Shown piece after piece: positions 59,309-64,000 of a DNA stretch of 64,000 bases (positions are counted from its first letter, which is position 1; each line of letters opens with the position of its first letter). Made by a program: the position numbers and the translations under genes. The notes below the pieces were generated by a model. The model ran no database searches and was not told where the DNA came from. It worked only from the letters and a program-made list of their open reading frames with translations. This DNA comes from Burkholderiaceae bacterium (GTDB taxonomy: Bacteria > Pseudomonadota > Gammaproteobacteria > Burkholderiales > Burkholderiaceae_B): NCBI GenBank assembly GCA_021208885.1, contig JAJOJF010000035.1, positions 1-64,000 on the forward strand. The letters run 5' to 3'.

Positions 59309-59481
59309 TTCACAGACAGGCGTAGGTTACCCGAAAAACCCCCATCAAAACAACAATATCGACCATAAAAAGACACTAATAATGGATCACCTCCTCGCCT
59401 GAACGGCGGGGCTTGCCGTGACGGTCACTTGAACGCGACAAGTTTGAATGGCAACCTAACTGCACAACCAGACTAAACAGT

Positions 59482-60687
59482 TCAGTCTCGGGTTCTCGCA
59501 GCCAGCGCACGGCCGCAAGCCACGCCACTAGCCCAAGCCCACTGGAAGTTGTAGCCACCAAGCCAGCCCGTGACATCAACCGCTTCGCCCAGGAAATAAA
59601 GCCCTTCGATGCCTTTGACCTCGAGCGTGCGCTGATCAAGCGCGCCGGTATCGACGCCACCTGCCATGACCTCGGCCTTGCGCAAGCCTGCCGTTCCCGA
59701 CGGCAGAACTTGCCAGTTCTGTATTTGCTCAACCAAAGCCCGAATCGCTTTGTCCGACCACTCGGCAAATTTACGCTGTCCGGATTCACCCAACCACTGC
59801 TCTGCCAGTCTCTTTGGCCAATACTTGCTCATCACTGTGCTGGCCTGTTGTTTGGCACCTGTCTTTAGCTCAATCAATTCCTGAGCCAAACCTTTTGTTG
59901 GCAATAAATTGATAGCCAAAGACTGGCCCGGTCGCCAGTAGCTTGAGATCTGCAAAATTCCTGGCCCTGAGAGCCCCCGATGGGTAAACAGCATGTCTTC
60001 GACAAACCGTTGCTTCGGACCACCAGTCACCGCAATTTCGGCCTCGATCGCAACACCCGCCAGATGAGCAAACGGCTGCCAGACATTCGGGTCAAACTGC
60101 AATGGCACCAGGGCTGGCCTTGGCTCGATCACCTCAATGCCAAACTGTGTCGCTACCTTCAATGCAAAGTCAGTAGCGCCCACCTGAGGCACGGCCGTGC
60201 CACCCGTGGCGATCACCAAGTCGCGCGATCGCAGCACGCCGGCTGATGTACCAAGCTCAAAGCCACCGATGATTCGTTTGATGCTTTGGACCGTACACGG
60301 CATGCGCCACTTGACCCGTGCCCGATCACACTCCTTGCGCAACATCGCGATGATTTGTTCACTGCTCTCATCACAAAACAACTGGCCGCGGTGCTTTTCA
60401 TGCCAGGCGATACCGTACGACTTCACAAGCTTGATAAAGTCCTGTGGCGTGTAGCCAGCTAGCACCGTGCGGCAGAACTTGGGGTTAGCCGAGATGAAAT
60501 TCTCGGGCGCGACATTGACATTGGTGAAGTTGCAACGTCCGCCGCCCGAGATACGGATTTTTTCAGCAAGCTTGGTGGCGTGGTCTACCAGGATGACCTC
60601 GCGCCCTCCCGCGCCAGCTGTGGCAGCACACATCATGCCGGCCGCACCGGCGCCGATGACGATCACATCGGTTTGCGTCTGGCTCAA
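59482..60687 (-). CDS. YhiN/HI0933-family NAD(P)/FAD-dependent oxidoreductase
   Basis: A 401-residue flavoprotein. The FAD-binding motif is VIVIGAGAAGMMCAATAGAGGREVILVD at the N-terminus (dinucleotide GAGAAG), followed by KIRISGGGRCNFTN, the conserved HI0933 signature, and C-terminal GGVDTGALDQRTLEVKGIEGLYFLGEAVDVTGWLGGYNFQWAWASG. Substrate unknown. The start abuts the decarboxylase stop on the same strand. Confidence 0.9.
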   Translation of the reverse strand: MSQTQTDVIVIGAGAAGMMCAATAGAGGREVILVDHATKLAEKIRISGGGRCNFTNVNVAPENFISANPKFCRTVLAGYTPQDFIKLVKSYGIAWHEKHRGQLFCDESSEQIIAMLRKECDRARVKWRMPCTVQSIKRIIGGFELGTSAGVLRSRDLVIATGGTAVPQVGATDFALKVATQFGIEVIEPRPALVPLQFDPNVWQPFAHLAGVAIEAEIAVTGGPKQRFVEDMLFTHRGLSGPGILQISSYWRPGQSLAINLLPTKGLAQELIELKTGAKQQASTVMSKYWPKRLAEQWLGESGQRKFAEWSDKAIRALVEQIQNWQVLPSGTAGLRKAEVMAGGVDTGALDQRTLEVKGIEGLYFLGEAVDVTGWLGGYNFQWAWASGVACGRALAARTRD

Positions 60688-62949
60688 TTAGGTTTGCTTG
60701 ATGCAGTCAACGTACAGACGCTTGTTGCCACTAGCATCTTCCTCCTCAGCCAGCCCGTGGATGTACGTCTCAAACCCAGGGAATCGACTATTGAAATCGC
60801 GCGCAAACTGCAAGTATTGAACAATCGTCTTGTTAAAGCGCTCGCCCGGAATTAGCAAAGGTATTCCGGGTGGATATGGGGTTAACAGCACGCCGGTGGC
60901 ACGACCCTCGAGCTCATCGATCGAGACACGCTCGACGTCGCGATGCGCCATGTAAGCGAAAGCATCCGAAGGCTTGAACTCGGGCACCATGTCAGAGAGG
61001 TACATCTCGGTGGTGAGTTTGGCGACATCGTAGTCGCGATAGGCCGCGTGAATCAACTGGCATAAGTCACGCAAGCCCATGCGCTCGTAGCGACGATGGT
61101 CACGACAGAACTCGGGCAGGATGCGCCACATCGGCTGATTGCGATCGTAGTCATCCTTAAATTGCTGCAAGGCTGTCAGCAACGTATTCCAACGGCCTTT
61201 GGTGATACCAATCGTAAACAGAATAAAAAATGAATACAGGCCGGTTTTTTCCACCACAACGCCGTGTTCGGTCAAATACTTTGAAACCAGGGCGGCCGGA
61301 ATGCCAGTCTCACCAAAGCTGCCCGACATGTCCAGGCCCGGGGTAACGATCGTGGCTTTGATAGGGTCGAGCATGTTAAAGCCTTCAGCCAACTCACCAA
61401 ACCCGTGCCAGTGATCGTTGGCTTTGAGCACCCAGTCTGACTGTTCTCCGATACCATGGGCCGGCAAATTGTCTGGCCCCCATACACTGAACCACCAGTC
61501 TGAATCGCCATACTCCGCTTGAACCTTGCGCATGGCGCGCCGGAAATCCATGGCCTCGCGAATGCTTTCTTCGACCAAGGCGGTGCCACCTGGCGGCTCC
61601 ATCATGGCTGCAGCCACATCGCATGAGGCGATGATGGCGTATTGGGGCGAGGTCGACGTATGCATCAAGTACGCTTCATTAAAGACGTTGCGATCCAGCC
61701 TGCGGGTCTGCGACTCTTGCACCACGATCTGGGAAGCCTGGGAAATGCCAGCGAGCAGCTTATGCGTCGAGTGGGTGGCGTACACCATGGCACGCTCACT
61801 GCGCGGACGATTGGCACCAATGGCATGCATGTCGCGATAGAACTTATGAAACGGGGCATGCGGCAGCCATGCCTCATCAAAGTGGAGGGTATCGATGGTT
61901 GAACCGAGACGGTCCTTGATCATTTCAACGTTGTAGATCACACCATCGTATGTACTTTGCGTCAACGTCAAAATCCGTGCCTTGCCCGAACGGGCGCGCT
62001 TGGCAAAGGGATTGGCATCGATTTTTTTCTGGATATTGTCAGGCTCGAACTCACTCAATGGAATTGGCCCGATGATGCCCATGTGGTTACGCGTTGGCCG
62101 CAAAAACACCGGGATTGCGCCGGTCATGGTGATCGCATGCAAAATCGATTTGTGACAGTTGCGGTCAACCACCACAATGTCATCGGCCGCCACGTTCGCA
62201 TGCCAGACGACCTTGTTAGAGGTCGAGGTGCCGTTGGTCACAAAAAAGCAGTGATCCGCGTGAAAAATACGGGCTGCATTCAGTTCTGACTCTGCCACCG
62301 GTCCGGTGTGATCGAGCAACTGGCCTAATTCATCGACCGCGTTACAAACGTCAGCTCTCAACATGTTCTCACCAAAAAACTGGTGAAACATTTGACCCAC
62401 GGGGCTCTTCAAAAACGCAACACCCCCAGAGTGCCCGGGGCAATGCCAGGAGTACGATCCGTCTTGAGCGTAGTTCACAAGCTCCCTAAAAAACGGGGGT
62501 GCCAGACCGTCGATGTAGCTCCTCGCTTCACGAATGATGTGACGTGCCACAAACTCCGGCGTATCTTCAAACATATGAATAAAGCCGTGCAGCTCGCGCA
62601 GAATGTCATTCGGAATATGTTCAGACGTCCTGGTTTCACCGTACAGATAGATCGGTATGTCAGCGTTTCTGAAACGTAACTCGCCGATAAACGAACGCAA
62701 ATTCTGAATGGCACTCGAGTGGTCGACTGCCACATTGATGTCAAACTCTTCATCATCGATCGACAAAATAAATGCACTGGCTCGACTTTGCTGTTGAGCA
62801 AATGAACTCAAGTCGCCGTAGCTCGTGACACCAATGACCTCCATGCCTTCGGCTTCAATAGCCGCAGCAAGCGCACGCACGCCCAGACCAGAGGCGTTCT
62901 CCGAGCGGAAGTCCTCATCAATGATGTAAATCGGAAAACGAAACTTCAT
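60688..62949 (-). CDS. Orn/Lys/Arg decarboxylase, PLP-dependent (biodegradative type)
   Basis: A 753-residue fold-type I decarboxylase with an N-terminal wing domain (about 1-130, receiver-like: DEEFDINVAVD), the PLP core (lysine in THSTHKLLAG near 385; aspartate in LHFDEAWLPHAPFH), and a C-terminal domain. The family includes acid-stress arginine, lysine and ornithine decarboxylases. In betaproteobacteria the substrate is often annotated as arginine or lysine, but I cannot decide. Produces a polyamine and consumes a proton. It immediately precedes the YhiN gene. Confidence 0.9.
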   Translation of the reverse strand: MKFRFPIYIIDEDFRSENASGLGVRALAAAIEAEGMEVIGVTSYGDLSSFAQQQSRASAFILSIDDEEFDINVAVDHSSAIQNLRSFIGELRFRNADIPIYLYGETRTSEHIPNDILRELHGFIHMFEDTPEFVARHIIREARSYIDGLAPPFFRELVNYAQDGSYSWHCPGHSGGVAFLKSPVGQMFHQFFGENMLRADVCNAVDELGQLLDHTGPVAESELNAARIFHADHCFFVTNGTSTSNKVVWHANVAADDIVVVDRNCHKSILHAITMTGAIPVFLRPTRNHMGIIGPIPLSEFEPDNIQKKIDANPFAKRARSGKARILTLTQSTYDGVIYNVEMIKDRLGSTIDTLHFDEAWLPHAPFHKFYRDMHAIGANRPRSERAMVYATHSTHKLLAGISQASQIVVQESQTRRLDRNVFNEAYLMHTSTSPQYAIIASCDVAAAMMEPPGGTALVEESIREAMDFRRAMRKVQAEYGDSDWWFSVWGPDNLPAHGIGEQSDWVLKANDHWHGFGELAEGFNMLDPIKATIVTPGLDMSGSFGETGIPAALVSKYLTEHGVVVEKTGLYSFFILFTIGITKGRWNTLLTALQQFKDDYDRNQPMWRILPEFCRDHRRYERMGLRDLCQLIHAAYRDYDVAKLTTEMYLSDMVPEFKPSDAFAYMAHRDVERVSIDELEGRATGVLLTPYPPGIPLLIPGERFNKTIVQYLQFARDFNSRFPGFETYIHGLAEEEDASGNKRLYVDCIKQT

Positions 62950-62994
62950 GGAGGAGCTCCCTTAACTGCCTGACTGCAAAAAAGTGTCTGATAA

Positions 62995-63558
62995 CTAGGT
63001 GCGTGGCAAGGTCACGCCTTGCTGGCCCTGATATTTGCCGCCACGGTCTTTGTAAGACGTCTCACAAACCTCGTCGCTCTCGAAGAACAACATCTGTGCG
63101 CAACCCTCACCCGCATAAATCTTGGCCGGCAACGGCGTGGTGTTTGAAAACTCAAGCGTCACATGCCCTTCCCACTCGGGTTCTAGCGGCGTGACATTAA
63201 CAATAATGCCGCAACGCGCATAGGTGCTCTTGCCCAAACAGACGGTCAGCACACTGCGCGGGATTCGGAAGTACTCTACCGTGCGCGCAAGCGCAAAAGA
63301 GTTCGGTGGAATGATACAGATATCACCCACAAAGTCGACGAAGGATTTCTCGTCAAACGCCTTGGGGTCAACAATAGTCGAATTGATGTTGGTGAAGATC
63401 TTGAACTCATTGGCGCAACGCACGTCATAGCCATAGCTACTTGTGCCATAGCTGACTATACGCCCCTTGTCGTTTTCTCGTACCTGACCGGGCTCAAATG
63501 GCTCGATCATGCCTTGGGCGGCGGCGCGCCGGATCCACAGGTCGCTTTTAATGCTCAT
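62995..63558 (-). CDS. dcd: dCTP deaminase Dcd
   Basis: Dcd deaminates dCTP to dUTP, the first step toward dTMP via ThyA (53374). The 187 residues have [76 protein letters not shown] and the C-terminal [21 protein letters not shown] 63558 (GGGGAAG upstream) gives the family start. 72 bases upstream lies the mrp gene on the same strand. Confidence 0.96.
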   Translation of the reverse strand: MSIKSDLWIRRAAAQGMIEPFEPGQVRENDKGRIVSYGTSSYGYDVRCANEFKIFTNINSTIVDPKAFDEKSFVDFVGDICIIPPNSFALARTVEYFRIPRSVLTVCLGKSTYARCGIIVNVTPLEPEWEGHVTLEFSNTTPLPAKIYAGEGCAQMLFFESDEVCETSYKDRGGKYQGQQGVTLPRT

Positions 63559-63626
63559 GGCAGGGCTTCCCCAACAGCGTAAAGCTGTCAATTTTAACGC
63601 TGCGAACCCAGCCGTGCCGAAACAAT

Positions 63627-64000
63627 TCAATGACGGCGTTGCTCGACCACCACTGTAGGGAACTTGCTAGCCATGTCCTTAGGCAAGCCGGCGAGCCTGG
63701 CAGCCAGTTTATGCGCTATCTCACGGTATAGACCAGCCTCAACGCCATCAGGCGCTGCAACTACGGTGGGGTTACCAGCATCAGCATTTTCTCGAATCGA
63801 AAGTGCGAGCGGCAATTTGCCTAAAAACGGCACCTGAAACTCGTCGGCCATGCGTTGCGCGCCACCCTCGCCGAACAAATGTTCCACATGACCACAACTC
63901 GGGCACACATGCACGGACATATTCTCGATGATGCCAAGCACAGGTACGGTCACTTTCTCGAACATGCGCACGCCCTTGCGTGCATCAAGCAGGGCAATGT
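63627..64000 (-). CDS. apbC: iron-sulfur cluster carrier protein Mrp/ApbC (5' part beyond the right edge)
   Basis: The visible C-terminal 124 residues belong to the Mrp/NBP35-type P-loop ATPase that carries Fe-S clusters. [19 protein letters not shown] precedes the cluster-binding [16 protein letters not shown], followed by [26 protein letters not shown]. The frame stays open to the window edge (LLDARKG), so the start and the Walker motifs are outside. Ends 68 bases before dcd. Confidence 0.94.
   Translation of the reverse strand, partial: IALLDARKGVRMFEKVTVPVLGIIENMSVHVCPSCGHVEHLFGEGGAQRMADEFQVPFLGKLPLALSIRENADAGNPTVVAAPDGVEAGLYREIAHKLAARLAGLPKDMASKFPTVVVEQRRH

Overview
The window reads as a chromosomal segment of a betaproteobacterium, most likely order Burkholderiales and plausibly an Alcaligenaceae relative. 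The GC content looks moderate (low 50s percent, estimated by eye). Support comes from the rRNA leader sequence, the ribBA-ribH-nusB-thiL-pgpA-pncC block with pyrF beside it, the ispE-tRNA-Gln-prs-rplY-pth run, Coq7-type ubiquinone synthesis and a Gram-negative envelope set (tolQRAB-pal-cpoB, lolB, lgt). Species cannot be fixed from sequence alone. Almost everything is core metabolism. I see no insertion sequence, prophage, plasmid gene or CRISPR array.

Layout. Positions 1-360 hold the leader and a strong promoter of an rRNA operon whose 16S gene lies off the left edge. Then come msrA, a small cytochrome c, ilvD, lgt, 6S RNA, zapA with its coiled-coil partner, a hydroxyisobutyrate-dehydrogenase-like enzyme, rppH and proS (0.4-8.1 kb). 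The ybgC-tolQRAB-pal-cpoB envelope operon fills 8.1-13.5 kb, with a frameshift in tolB. A permease, groESL under a perfect CIRCE operator, an enoyl-CoA hydratase, a fused tautomerase, dgkA and pyrF follow (13.5-19.2 kb). The riboflavin/thiamine/phospholipid block 19.2-23.5 kb has a frameshift in thiL at a run of eight T. Next are a CYTH-CHAD protein, ftsY, rsmD, coaD and a ferredoxin (23.7-27.7 kb).

The most unusual region is 27.7-38.2 kb. A leftward group encodes an OpgH-like glucan synthase, an NdvA/ChvA-like glucan exporter, a methyltransferase, an AsmA-like protein and a stand-alone MOSC N-terminal domain. Divergent from it, a rightward group encodes a zinc-less alcohol dehydrogenase-like protein, a 6-pyruvoyl-tetrahydropterin-synthase homologue lacking key catalytic residues, and a GT4 glycosyltransferase. 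A RibD-type reductase and a GTP cyclohydrolase II follow. I infer that this is a locus for a modified, possibly glycosylated, pteridine or lumazine-like compound; its product is unknown to me.

The remainder is ychF, a CPBP protein, pth, rplY, prs, tRNA-Gln, ispE, lolB and a TPR protein (38-46 kb); mutM, an FAD-linked oxidase, phosphomannomutase/phosphoglucomutase and pgi (46-52 kb); coq7, an OsmC protein, thyA and folA (52-54.7 kb); gcvPHT behind a tandem glycine riboswitch (54.7-59.3 kb); and a YhiN flavoprotein, an Orn/Lys/Arg decarboxylase, dcd and a partial mrp/apbC at the right edge. Between pgi and coq7 an apparently non-coding unit has its own promoter and terminator. It displays a hairpin loop that copies the anti-Shine-Dalgarno end of 16S rRNA, so I propose it as a new small RNA.
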